Assembly: GCF_025698545.1 (NCBI RefSeq)
Contig: NC_068572.1
Location: 6,014,001 to 6,078,000, forward strand
DNA length: 64,000 bases
Direction: 5' to 3'
Origin: Gossypium raimondii
Lineage: Eukaryota > Streptophyta > Magnoliopsida > Malvales > Malvaceae
Of this stretch, positions 1 to 11,406 are shown in pieces. Below the pieces are notes generated by a model. That model was not told the DNA's origin, made no database searches, and worked only from the letters and a program-made list of their open reading frames with translations. Positions within the stretch are counted from its first letter, which is position 1; every line of letters starts with the position of its first letter. Position numbers and translations under genes: made by a program.

Positions 1-337
1 TATTGTCCTATTTGCAGAGTCTTCATTGCAAATTGTGATTACTCTTTTGACAGAGTTGATCAATAGCCATAATTGATGATGTGATTATTGATTCCTCAAG
101 TTTACAAATAGGTTAGCATTTGATCTTTCAGAGTCATCTTGGTAATTAATGAATTTTCTTCTTGTAAATTATGTATGTGACAACAGTTTGCTTAACAGCA
201 TTGACAATTTAATGTGCTTGGAGTTACATGCTTGTTTTGTCTTCCTTACGAATCACACTTTCAATAATGCCTGCCCCTGAGAATATCAAGTTCTTGGTAA
301 ATGTTCGTATGGTCAGTAACTGAATGTTTTTGTGCAG

Positions 338-1435
338 GGCTCATCTGTTGGACTTGTCAACGCAATCCAGCCAGCATGCAGCAATGGGGCATCTGCTGAT
401 TCTGTGATGAGCAATAAAACCGATTCAGTGCTTTGTTTCACTGGAAGGCAGGCTCATTCAAGCCTCTCATTTTCTGGCCTTACTGGAGAGAGTAGCGGAG
501 CAGATTACCAAGATTGTGGGGCTTCATCAATGCTTCTCATGGGAGAGCCTCCTTGGTGCCCTCCATGTACTGAGAGCTCCTTCCAATCATCAACTCGAAG
601 CAATGCTGTAATGCGTTACAAGGAAAAGAAGAAGACACGGAAGTAAGCATATGCCAATAACCCATATAAGGAAACGTGTCACCTGACATGTCTATTAGGT
701 TGATGGCTTTACAAATTTCTGGAACTTACTGGTCTTCCTTTTAATTCCTCCCTGCTTCTAAATTTATAGTTCCGTGGATGTCAATTTAGTACAAACTAAG
801 TACATAATCATGTCTTCATTCTTGTTGCTCTATTGCTCTTTCTAACTTCTCTCATGAGGACTTTTTGTATTTGCCTTCTAGTTTCAATTTATTGTGTGCT
901 TTTCTATACAAGACAGAACAACACAACTCTGACATGCTGGCTCCAGATAAATATATTTAAATCGTTTTAACTTTTTTTTTTCTTAGTAGTATAATTGTTT
1001 CTCGGTGTCCTAGTCTGTATACTGTGCAGTTTAGTTACTATTCATGCCATTGAAGGATTTCATGTCACTGTGGTGCTCTTGGCCTTAGTAAGGAATGTTG
1101 ATTTGCATTCCTGAGTCTTCATATGTGTATATTTATCAACAATTCATTTAGAAAGTTGATTGATATAAATTCTAAGCTCTTGGTCTTAATGTTTTATTTA
1201 CCGCGAGTCTCGTTTGCAAGTTGAAACCCTCAGTCTTTTAGTATATAATTATTCCATCTGTTCAAGGAGTTTATATGTTTTAACTTCGTCCTTGTTGCAT
1301 GACAGGTTTGAGAAGCGAGTGAGATATGCATCTCGCAAAGCAAGGGCTGATGTGAGAAAGCGTGTGAAGGGACGCTTTGTCAAAGCCGGTGATGCCTATG
1401 ATTATGATCCATTGAACCAAACTCAAAGCTTCTGA
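338..1435 (+). CDS. CONSTANS-LIKE zinc finger protein (COL9/10 type), last two exons with the CCT domain
   Basis: These are the last two coding exons of a COL-family transcriptional regulator. Exon 338-642 follows a tgtgcag acceptor and ends at aa|gtaagc; exon 1306-1435 follows gacag and stops at TGA 1433-1435. The junction restores the CCT domain: [13 protein letters not shown], then [20 protein letters not shown] and KGRFVK. CCT is a basic nuclear-import and DNA/NF-Y-contact module. An intron inside CCT and the following DAYDYDP tail are usual for group III COL proteins (COL9/COL10 type). The preceding Ser-rich linker ([11 protein letters not shown]) also fits. The B-box zinc fingers must lie upstream of the window, and bases 1-337 are intron. 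A 3'-UTR intron is plausible (gtaagg at 1437 to taacag at 1526). Family is seen directly; subgroup is inferred. Confidence 0.9.
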
Positions 1436-2454
1436 GAGTAAGGTTTTCCAACCATGCTCTATTAGTTTGAAAAAATTGGTCTATTTATAATTAGTTAAAA
1501 TGACAGATTGGTTGGTTGTATAACAGTGCTCCAGGTTTATACAGGAGACGTTGGATACACAAAAAAACACCATGAATAAATCGCTGAGACCTTGTTCTCC
1601 ATTTCCATAAAAAAAAGACTGATGGATGGCGAGATAGGTCAGCCACATCTGCCTGCCATTGCAATCGAGCAAGTTCGCCTGCTCAGTGTTGGTTATGTTG
1701 ACAATTATATATTCCTTCAGCTGGTTGTCAGCACTTTTATAAAAGCTGCCGATGCTGTTGCCGCCGCCACTGACATGCTAAGCTGGACTTACAATGTCAA
1801 GTCACAGGCAACAGCATGCAGCTATAATTTTGCCATTTGATTTCTGTTTTCTTTTGTGGGTATTTTTTTTTTATAATTGAATTGTATAGCTTAAGATCTT
1901 TGTATGCACGGTTGAGGATTTTAATGGCTGCTTTCCCGTTGCTCGAGTAATAGGTTGTAGGTCTTACATGCACTTGTAATTTTCTCATCCTTCTCTTTTT
2001 CTGGTATTATTTATATGTTAATACAAATTAATCTATTGTCAAAATTTTCTTTAAGATAATCAAAATTTTGACTCTTAACAAGATTTGGAGATGTTGCCAT
2101 TATGTTACTCAAAGCTCAGTTTTGATCATCGAGATTCTATTTTATCTTATAAAATACGCAGGCAAAACCAGTTGCATGGTTTTATGATGATTGAGATAGA
2201 TCATATAGTGTGTTAAGAGTATTTCATGAAATAACATTGTTTTATCTATAAAGGCAATTCTATTATAATAAACTGTATAATAATGATGTCTTTATGATTA
2301 TTCTTGAATTGTCACTAGCCAAGCAACAATTGTATGTCAAGGCCAGGTGATAAGATGTTGTCATTGGTAAACGAGAGTTAAATGTATGAGTATGTATTAG
2401 ACAACAATAATTGAACTAACACATTACGAGAATGTTCTCAGACTATTATATAAA
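1436..2454 (+). other. COL 3' UTR, then intergenic DNA
   Basis: The first 400-500 bases read as 3' UTR, with T-rich stretches around 1865 and several possible poly(A) signals. From about 2040 the sequence is AT-rich with no ORF of interest. The Athila-like element at 2460 interrupts it, and the sequence resumes at 9664. No further gene is seen. Confidence 0.5.
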
Positions 2455-2459
2455 AGTTA

Positions 2460-3686
2460 TGATGTGGTGGTCCCTAATAAATAATGAAAAAGAATAGTAA
2501 AAGGCAAGTAAGGTCAAATCCTCAAGGACTGGATTTGCACAATGTCTTGTTCCGTAAAATCCTAGGTAGAATCTTGTCCAAGAAAACCTGCGTTCCTGGA
2601 AAAAAATAAGAAAATAATAGAATTAAAGATTTGGATTTGGAAACGAAAAATAAAATAAAAAAGAATTAAGAATATTGAATCAAAAATTCGAGAAATTAAA
2701 AATAGAGTTGAGAGAAAGGAAATTCTTATGGGAGGTTCCAGCCTCCATTTGTCTCGTTCCGCCTTAGGTTCAATCATCGGCTTTTAGATGATCCTTTCCA
2801 AACTGAATAAGCCAATTATAGTGGAAGAGGACGCCTACGACCACCAGCTCCAAGGATTTAGACTTACAATTTAGTGGAACCTAACTCTAGCCAACAATCG
2901 CTTCTGTGGGATCGTCTTATGCTAGATCAACGCTTCTCAATGGGGAATCTCACGCTATTTTGTCTCTTGGGCTGGTCAACCTCTGACGCAGTAAGCTAAC
3001 GAACCGACTGTGCAACCTTTCCAAAACATACAAAGCGGCTACCTTTGCATACGTTGAAAAGCTTACTTCTTAAGGGACATGGACGAAAGCGTCAACCCCG
3101 TAGTGCGGAGAAATGATGAATACTCGGCATGGAGGCTAAGTATGGACTCTAAGCCTCAAGAACCCTTTTTGGGGAATATCGACAACCTTCACTAGATGAG
3201 TTGAAAACAAAAGCCTAGACTTTTGGGGGGAGAGTGTTTTCAGAAAAAGATGGATGTCTTTTGAGTCATTTCACCCCCTATTTATAGTGCTAGGGGAGAT
3301 AGTCTAATTTTACTTAAACTCTCAAAATATAAATACATTTAATTGATGATAAATAAAATAAAATCCTAAAATTAAGTAATCCTTAATAATCATCTTAATA
3401 TTAATTATCCTAATATAATTAAAATAGAGTCTGATAGAATAAAATCTCTTCTTTTTGCATTTCAACCATTGTTTCCACCATGCTTGCACTTTTGGCACCA
3501 ACTTTTCCTTGTGTCGCACATTGGCCCATTTTATCTCTAAATTCACGCTTTTGGCCCTTAATTTTGCTTTTGCCTCAAATTTAGTCCCTATGAGATAAAA
3601 GATTATAAATAGCTCAAATTAGCAGGATCATACTCAGAATAAATACATAATTAATACATAAAATACGTTATTCTAGAGTGTTATCA
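2460..3686 (-). repeat. Left LTR (3' LTR of the element)
   Basis: Direct repeat of 8327-9658. It starts TGATGTGG and ends GTGTTATCA, and matching text runs along its whole length (for example CAAATCCTCAAGGACT and CTTTTGGCACCAACTTTTCC). On the inner side it is followed by AATTCCCCCTACTTAG, which on the minus strand is a purine-rich tract suited to plus-strand priming. Target duplication agtta lies at 2455-2459. Confidence 0.88.
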
Positions 3687-5645
3687 AATTCCCCCTACTT
3701 AGCCCATGCTTGCCCTCAAGTATGGTTCCTATCTACTGTGAAAGTTAGATTCTGCCATAAAAGAAATACCACTCTAAAGTTTTATAAAAATCAGTCAAAA
3801 ATGCATATGAAAAATAAAGAGAACTCTAAGCTTGCTTTAAGTAAAACAGAAAAAGTTTTCCAATTAATACACACAAAAATTAGAATCGACTTTAATTATT
3901 TAATGAAAATTAGATAAATTACCAAACCTACCAAGACACCCTTTTTGTTTCCTCCTTTAGTCCCCAAATTATTTTCTTTTTCTTTTTCTTTTCTTTTTTT
4001 ATTTATTTTGATTTTGATTTTGATTTTGATTTATTTATTATTTATATTTTTTATGCTTTAGGAATATACTGAACCTTTTGACGCGAAGAGAGATGACAGC
4101 CAAGCACCCCACCCAGGTTACTCAGCCCAGTAGACTCCTAATTTATTATATTTTTTTCTTAAAAACACATCGAACCTTTTGACTTGAAGAGAGATGACAG
4201 TCAAACACCTCACCCCGGTTACTCAGCCCAACATGTTCTTAAAAATTAATTCCGGTTAGCGGAGTTTTACCTAACACGTCACACAACCTTTTGAAGCGAA
4301 ATAGGATGACAACCCAAGCACCCTACCCCAGTTACTCAGTCAGTTACGTTTTTAAGCTGCACACATAACCACAGAAACATTAAACGACATTTTAATAATA
4401 TTTTTTTATGAGGACTTTAGAGAAAAAAAAATCAAGTGTCAAAAATAAGTTTCAGTAATTACCTTAATAGTCATAAACATATTTTAGCATGCAAACATAT
4501 TAAGTGTCCACTTTGTATTAAACTTGATTAATTTTATGAAAAGCAAGATAAAGTTAACTTTATGAATCACAATTAATTTTAGCCTGATAAGAATAAAACA
4601 GTGGAGATGGCATCAATTATGAAAAATTCGTAATTTCCTCAGAAAATAAGAATCATGCTTGTAGGTCAAACAGTAGACAACTTTTGGTAAAAATCTTGGG
4701 CATGAAAAAAGGAAGGAGATTCTAAAAAAATAAATATGGACAAAATGGAGCCTCAAGCAGCAGCACCAGCCAAAAATAATCACAGCAACAGAAACAACAA
4801 CCTAAATCACAGCAGAAAATGATAGTAATAACGAAGAGTACCCCCCTACTGAAAGCACATTGTCCTCAATATGGACGAAAAGAAATAAATAGGTAGAAAA
4901 GTTCAGAAAAACTCCTCGTGTTGTTACTATCGATCACATATGATGGCTGGGGTGTAGAGAAATGGCACCATCGTGGGTTCATGGTGAAGAAGGGCTCGGC
5001 GGTGGCGCGGCTACGGGTCCGAACCATGGTGGTGGCGATCGATGGTGAGGGATAATGGTGGAGGGAAGAGCGGCGGCTATGGTGGTTTAGTGGGAAAAGG
5101 AAAGAAAAAAAAATTTAGGGTTGGGGGGTTAATTTGTGTTGAGGGGTGGTGCTTGGGCGCAGGGATAAGGGTGGTTGGCTGCAGGAATAGGGTAGTTTGG
5201 CTGCAGGCATTCTGGGCTGGAATAGTATCTGGAATAGAGGTTGTTTGGTACTATGGATAGGGCTGTTTGGTTCTATTTTTCTAGCTTTTTCCTTTTTCTT
5301 CGCATTTTCGCTCTGTTTTATCTAAGCAAAAGAAGAGAAATTTATTAATATCCAAATAAGTAATAAATAATAAAATAAAATAAAATAATAAATAAAGTAA
5401 AGAAAATAAATAAATAAATAAAAATTGGGTTGCCTCCCAACAAGTACTTATTTAACGACGTTAGCTCGACGCCGTTATTGGTTCTATGGTGGTTCCAAAT
5501 GGATTTTCTTAACCGTGTGGGCTTGAAAATTATCATAAAATGGCTTCAACCGTTGGCCATTGACTATGAACCGCTTTTCAGATTCTTCACTCTCTATTTC
5601 AATCGCTCCATGTGTGAACACTTCAGTAACAATAAAAGGTCATTG
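3687..5645 (-). other. 3' non-coding part of the Athila-like element
   Basis: Between the left LTR and the integrase tail the element is AT-rich with no recognised protein. Three imperfect direct copies of a motif (CGAACCTTTTGACTTGAAGAGAG-like, followed by GATGACAG and CACCCCAGTTACTCAGCC) lie near 4070, 4175 and 4285. Such 3' spacer repeats are common in long Athila/Tat elements. No envelope-like ORF was recognised. Confidence 0.5.
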
Positions 5646-5888
5646 TCATCGTGATCGAAGTTTACCTGTGAATAACTTTAATACGAAGTTATAAAGTAAA
5701 ACTTTTTGTCCTACAAAAAAATGCTTCTGAGCTATTCTCTTATCGTGAAACAACTTTGTCTTGTCTTTATAAATGCGAGCATTCTCGTAGGCATTATTGT
5801 GAATTTCTTCTAATCTTGGATGTATAATTTCCTTGCCTTTCCTGCGGGTTCTAACTCCAACTCTGGAGCCTGTATAACAGAAGGTCAC
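5646..5888 (-). pseudogene. integrase C-terminal remnant of the Athila-like element
   Basis: The minus-strand reading has LEEIHNNAYENARIYKDKTK followed by FHDKRI and VGQKVLLYNFVLKLFTGKLR. This matches the segment of plant gypsy pol that follows the integrase core, where an LEEIR.EAYENARIYK-type helix precedes the GQKVLLY...KLRSRW motif. Together with gag and protease it shows that the element once carried a full pol. Only this tail is recognisable here. Confidence 0.7.
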
Positions 5889-6096
5889 AGTTTAGTATTT
5901 GGAGATAATAACTCATTAACAAATTCAAATTTATCAAGTTTATAATTATCTCCATAATTGAATCAAAATTCTCTTCTACTAAAGAGTCAATTATGTCGAT
6001 ACGATTTACGCTCAAAATTTCGCTTGGATGGCTAATGGCGTTGTAGACATTAAACTTTATGATCTCCCCATCAAACTTCATCGTGAGAGTTCCACT

Positions 6097-6587
6097 TCAA
6101 ACGCCGATTTTAGTACTAGCTGTACTAAGGAACGGTCGACCCAGTAGGAGATCTGAAGATCCGTGAGTGCTATCCTCCTCTATTTTGATCACATAAAAAT
6201 CTGCAGGGAAAATAAGCTCGTTAACGTTTACCAGAACATCCTCAATGACTCCTTCTGGATACACAACAGATCTGTCCGCCAATTGAATGATAACACATGT
6301 TTTTGTCAAAAAAAACCCGCGTTAAGTGATTCATAAATAGAATATGGCATTACATTTATAGAAGCCCATAGATCACACATAGCCTTCTTAATTCCCAGAT
6401 GGCCTATTTTGCATGGTATTGCAAACATGCCCATATCATTGTATTTTGCCGACATTTTCCGCTGTAACACTGTGGATACATTCTCACCAACATTCATCCT
6501 TTCATTACTTGTTAATTTTCGCTTGTTGGGGCAAAGCTCTTTAAGAAATTTAGCATACCGCGGTATTTGCTTGATGGCGTCCAACAA
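6097..6587 (-). pseudogene. aspartic protease remnant of the Athila-like element
   Basis: Minus-strand readings contain the retropepsin region of a plant gypsy element: SINVMPYSIYESL near the active-site segment, then VIEDVLVNVNELIFPADFYV and the C-terminal LLGRPFL signature. The order after gag fits a gag-pol polyprotein. The region is broken. No convincing reverse transcriptase is readable between this part and the integrase tail at 5646-5888. Confidence 0.72.
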
Positions 6588-6998
6588 CGGAATGTTGATC
6601 TCAAAATTCCTAAATATTTCAAGGATTTCTTTGTCCTCTTTACTTCTTCGACACTGGTTGAATCGTTCTGGAAATTAAGGTTGAATTTTAGGCAATAGAG
6701 GCTTCGGTCGTACCTGTTCGTCTTTCTCGAGTTTTTTCTGGGCGATTTATTGGCCAAGATTCCTATTAGGAATCAGTTTCAATACTTTCTGCTTCGCAAC
6801 GTCACTGCATTCGTATTTTTCTAGGGTTTGGTTCTGTTTGTGACGTTAGCTTCCCTTGAAAGGTTAATTTCTCAATTGATGTGGTTAACTCTCTGATGGA
6901 CATCTCAGTTTTCTGTTGGAAATCTTTCGTCTCTTTTTAGAAATTAAGAGTTTGTTGTTGAAAACCAAGAGCATTTGCTAACTTATTGACCATGGTTT

Positions 6999-7595
6999 CT
7001 AGAGAATTACCTGAACCTTGCGGCTGTTGCGGAAACTGATTTTGGTATGGCTGGTAATTTCGTGGATTGCCCCATAACTTAAGTTAGGATGATCCCGCCA
7101 CCCTGGGTTGTAGGTATTAGAGTAAGGGTCGTATCGCCTTTGTGGCGGCCCAGGAAAATTTCCCACAGCATCCAGATGGGCCGTGGTATCATCATACAAA
7201 CTAGGACATGTATCAGTTGCATCATCAGGTGTAGCACATATTTCATATAATCGGGCTATCTTCGCTTTTTCTGCAATAAGAGAGTTCATCATATTAATAA
7301 GTCTATCAACTTTATCCTTTAAGGTTGAATTACTTAGCTGGTGAACCCTTCTAGGAGGTTCAGTATTGGCTCGGAACTGCTGAGAATTTGTAGTCATCGT
7401 GGAGATAAAGTCTCTCCCTTGTTGGGTAGTCATGTTGATCAATGCTCCTCCACTAGCGGCGTCTACCATATTCATCTTCATGGGCTTCAAACCTTCGTAA
7501 AAGTATTGGAGGAGAGATTGCTCCGTTTTACCATATTGTGGGCAGCAGCTTGTACACAACTTCTTAAATCTCTCCCAATAAGCGTAAAGGGACAC
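6999..7595 (-). pseudogene. gag remnant of the Athila-like element
   Basis: The minus-strand reading contains a retrotransposon capsid-type region. It begins with a YAYWERFKKL stretch, then QSLLQYFYEGLKP, VDAASGGAL and a linker NTEPPRRVHQLSN, followed by a Pro/Tyr-rich part (GNFPGPPQRRYDPYSNTYNP). This order is typical of Athila-lineage gag. It lies between the primer site and the protease, as expected. It is a fossil and is not expected to be functional. The family call rests on motif recognition only. Confidence 0.75.
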
Positions 7596-8326
7596 AGCTT
7601 CTTTTTGTCTTATTCCAACGATCTCTCTTCTTAGCTCAGCTGCTCGAGACGCCTGGAAAGAACCTATTCAAAAAAAACGAGATAGATCAGCCCAAGTTGT
7701 AATAGATCCAGGGTAAATAAAATAACCATTCCTTAGCGGAATCTGCTAGAGAGAAAGAGAAAGCACGCAATTTAATCTGATCCTTAATTACCCCTTGAGG
7801 TTTCATCTAAGACAAACTATATGAAACTATTTCAGATGTTTGTAGGGATTTTCATTTTGCAACCCACGAAAAGTTGGCAGTAACTGGATTAGACCTGAAT
7901 TCAACTCAAAACCGGCATCCACAGTAGGGTACGCGATGCACAATGGTGGTTGTTCTGCCGGAGCTTCGGCCAGTCGCCAAATCGTTTAAGCCATTGGTTG
8001 GTGTGCAAGATTTGGGTTTTCATTAACCCTAGCGTTAAACACTTCTTCTAGTGAGTCAACTTCTACTTTTTCGCTTTGAAGTGTTCCAGTAGGGTTTTCG
8101 TTAACCCTGGACTCAACTTCGTCGTCGACTTCGATTTCTGACGGTGAGTTACTTTGAGTTCCAACCACCGCTGATTGATTTTTCTGTAACTTTGTCTCCC
8201 TGCAATTGGCTCTAGTAGTCTTCTCAATTTCTGAATCGAACGCAAAGGTACCTGGAGCAGATCTGGTTATAATAAACAAAAAACAAGTTTAGTACATTGC
8301 AAGTCCTCGGCAACGGCTCCAAAATT

Positions 8327-9658
8327 TGATGCGGTTGTTAAAAGCACCAAAAATATCCTATCCCTAATAAATAATGAAAAAGAAGTAAAAGGGAAGTAGG
8401 GTCAAATCCTCAAGGACTAGATTTGCACAATGTCTTGTTCTGTGAAATCTCAGGCAGAATCTTGCCCAAGAAAACCTGCGTTCCTGGAAAAAAATAAGAA
8501 AATAACATATTTAAATGTTTGGATCTAGAAACAAAAATAAAATAAAAATAGAATTAAGAATATTGAATCAAAAATTTGAGAAATTAAAAATAGAGTTGAG
8601 AGAAATGAAATTCTTATGGGAAGTTCCAGCCTCAGTTGTCTCGTTCCGCATTGGGTTCAATCCTAGGCTTTTAGATAATCCTTCCCAAATCGAATAAGCC
8701 AGTTATAGTGGAAGAGGACGTCTACGACCACCAGCTCCAAGGATTTAGACTTACGATTTAGTAGAACTTGACTCTAGCCAACAATCGCTTCTGTGGGATC
8801 GTCTTATGCTAGATCAACGCTTCTCAATGGGGAATCCCACGCCATTTTGTCTCTTGGGCTGGTCAACCTCTGACGCAGTAAGCTAACGAATCGACTGTGC
8901 AACCTTCCCAAAACATACAAAGCGGCCGCCTTTGCATACGTTGAAAAGCTTACTTCTTAAGGGACATGGACGGAAGCGTCAGCCCCGTAGTGCAGAGAAA
9001 TAAGGAATACTCGACGAGAAGGCTAAGTACGGACTCTAAGCCTTAAGAACCCTTTTTGAGGAATATTGACAACCTTCGGCTAGATGGGTTTAGTGGCTCA
9101 TGGTTGTGGTGGAAAAGAAAATAAATAAAATAAAAATAGATATTTTATTGAAAGGAAATATGAGGAGAACAAAAGCCTAAACTTTTGGGGGAGAGTGTTT
9201 TCAGAAAAAGATGGATGCATTTTGAGTCACTTCACCCCCTATTTATAGTGCTAGGGGATATAGTTTAATCCTACTTAAACTCCCAAAAGATAAATACATT
9301 TAATTGAAGATAAATAAAGATAAATAAAATTAAATCCTAAAATTAAATAATCCTTAATAATTATCTTAATATTAATTATCCTAATATAATTAAAATAGAG
9401 TCTGATAGAATAAAATATATTCTTTTTGAATTTCAACCCTTGTTTCCTTCATGCTTGCACTTTTGGCACCAACTTTTCCTTGTGTCGCACATTGGCCCAT
9501 TTTATCTCTAAATTCACGCTTCTGGCCATTAATTTTGCTTTTGTCTCAAATTTAGTCCCTATGAGATAAAAGATCATAAATAGCTCAAATTAGCAGGATC
9601 ATACTCAGAATAAATACATAATTAATACATAAAAATAAGTTATTCTAGAGTGTTATCA
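8327..9658 (-). repeat. Right LTR (5' LTR of the element)
   Basis: Direct repeat of 2460-3686, starting TGATGCGG and ending GTGTTATCA. The inner flank at 8304-8321 is, on the minus strand, a close match to the primer site complementary to plant tRNA-Asp (TGG.GCCGTTGCCG.GGA). This sets the element's direction as right to left. Target duplication agtca lies at 9659-9663. Confidence 0.88.
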
Positions 9659-9663
9659 AGTCA

Positions 9664-10955
9664 CATCAACTTTCATAGTGATAATGACGTATGTGATATT
9701 TAAACTTAAGGCTATCATAGTTTTCAATATCAAGAATTGTATATTTTAATGCGATTAAACATCTTTTATTTTAGAGCCTATTGTTGGATATACCACAAAC
9801 TATATAGTGAGATTTGAGTAACGGAGATATGATTTGTCCCTTCTACGTTTGATATCTTGGGCCATTGATAGAATTAAAATAAAAATATATGATCATGCTC
9901 AAATTAATTGATATGAGATATCATACTTATTTGCATATCGTAGTTTTTTTGTATATATGTATTTAAGAAACAAGAGATTAAATTGTACAAGTATATCGAT
10001 TTATAATTTATGTTCAATCTAGATATTACATGTAAAGAGATGGACTATATGGTAACATTATCACAAAATCTTTTTATCAAATTATAATTTTTACAACTTA
10101 AATAACAGCAATACATTGCTAGATGCAACTAATTTTGTAATATTAAAAGTGTTTTAATATTGCCGGCAATATTACAAGATCCTACATAGTTGCACCTTAT
10201 AATCGAAACGGTGGATGATAATAAGTCGTCCGTTATAATAGTAAATCTTTTAGGTTTTCAAGATTGCTGTGAGGGAAGGCTTTTTATTTTGAATAATAAT
10301 AAATATTGGGTAAATTATCTTTTAGTCCTTACAGGTGGGAAAATTGATTGATGACAAATTAAATGATGTGGCGAAAATTTGCACGTGTCATCTCTTTATT
10401 AGTTTGACGCCATCTCATTAACAGTGTTAAAAGCAAGTATTATTTTAATAAACAAAATTAAAGGTATCAAAATGAATAACTTGAAAGTATAGATATCAAA
10501 TTGATAAATTTATTGAAGTACAGAAGTAAATCTTAGAACACTGTTCAACGACAATCAATGATAAGTTAACATAAATAGACGATCAATCAATTAATGCGGT
10601 CAACTGTTAACGACCACATTATCAATCATATAGGTAAAGACAAATATATGAAAAAAAAATATTTGGTCTAAAGGTGTTAATGAACTAAGCAGTTGAACTT
10701 ACTTTAGGTCGAGCTTAAGTTTAATATTTTCAAGCTCAATTTGACTCGTGTTACTATTAAAAAATATAAATTTTTATATTTATATTTATATTTATATTTT
10801 TTAAACAATAAGTCAATTTGAGTGATCGAGCCCGAAACCATACCTATAACTCTTTTGAAATCAAACTTAAATCAATCTCGATCTCAACCAGAAAATCATA
10901 AAATGGTACCTAAAACTTTTATATACCATTTTTGGTATATAAAAAAAAACCCTAA
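9664..10955. other. Intergenic DNA, unassigned
   Basis: AT-rich DNA with no supported gene. The first part continues the sequence interrupted by the retrotransposon. It may belong to an older repeat (a phrase near 9840, GATATGATTTGTCCCTTC, looks repeat-derived), but I cannot name a family. A short (TTTATA)n-like run lies near 10770-10800. Confidence 0.4.
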
Positions 10956-11406
10956 GTAAAAAAATGGATTGAATTGCATATAAATTTTGTTTTTTAAATA
11001 ATTACTGGATTAGGTCGTTTTTTTGTAAGATTACGGGATTGAGCCGAAATAACGAAAAACGCTTCTAGCTGGAAGTATTTTTAGATGATTTCCAGAAAAA
11101 CGCTTCCAACTGGAAGTATTTTCCCCCAACGATCACTCCTAACTGTTATTTAATTAGTCATTGAAACCAACGACTCTCCCTCCCAAACGGCCATATTTTT
11201 TTTATATAAACCCCTCCCTTTCATTTTATTTTTCAATTCAATCTCAACTATCTCTCTCTCACATTCTCAAATTTCTCTCAATTCCCTCTTAATTTCTCAC
11301 TCAAATTTTATTTCTCTCTCAACTCTTTTTTTTATTAAAGTTGTATTAAGATTTTCGTAAATTATTTTTTCTATTACAATTTATTTCGTGTTTTTTTAAA
11401 TTAGCA

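Larger units (their letters stand above)
2460..9658 (-). mobile_element. Ty3/gypsy LTR retrotransposon, Athila-like, broken fossil
   Basis: A retroelement lying on the minus strand, about 7.2 kb. It is bounded by two direct long terminal repeats (2460-3686 and 8327-9658) that both begin TGATG and end TTATCA. The flanking 5-bp duplication is agtta/agtca, so this is a single insertion whose ends are preserved. Recognisable parts in element order (right to left) are a tRNA-Asp-type primer site next to the right LTR, gag, aspartic protease, an integrase tail and a polypurine tract next to the left LTR. The gag and protease wording (DAASGGAL, ASINVMP, LLGRPFL) is that of the plant Athila/Tat lineage. 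The coding part is broken in many places and far from complete. The LTRs are visibly diverged, so insertion is not recent. Confidence 0.88.

Noticed and set aside
1592-1840. 82-codon ORF after the COL stop
   Set aside because: Lies in the COL 3' UTR, no domain, AT-rich; a chance opening.
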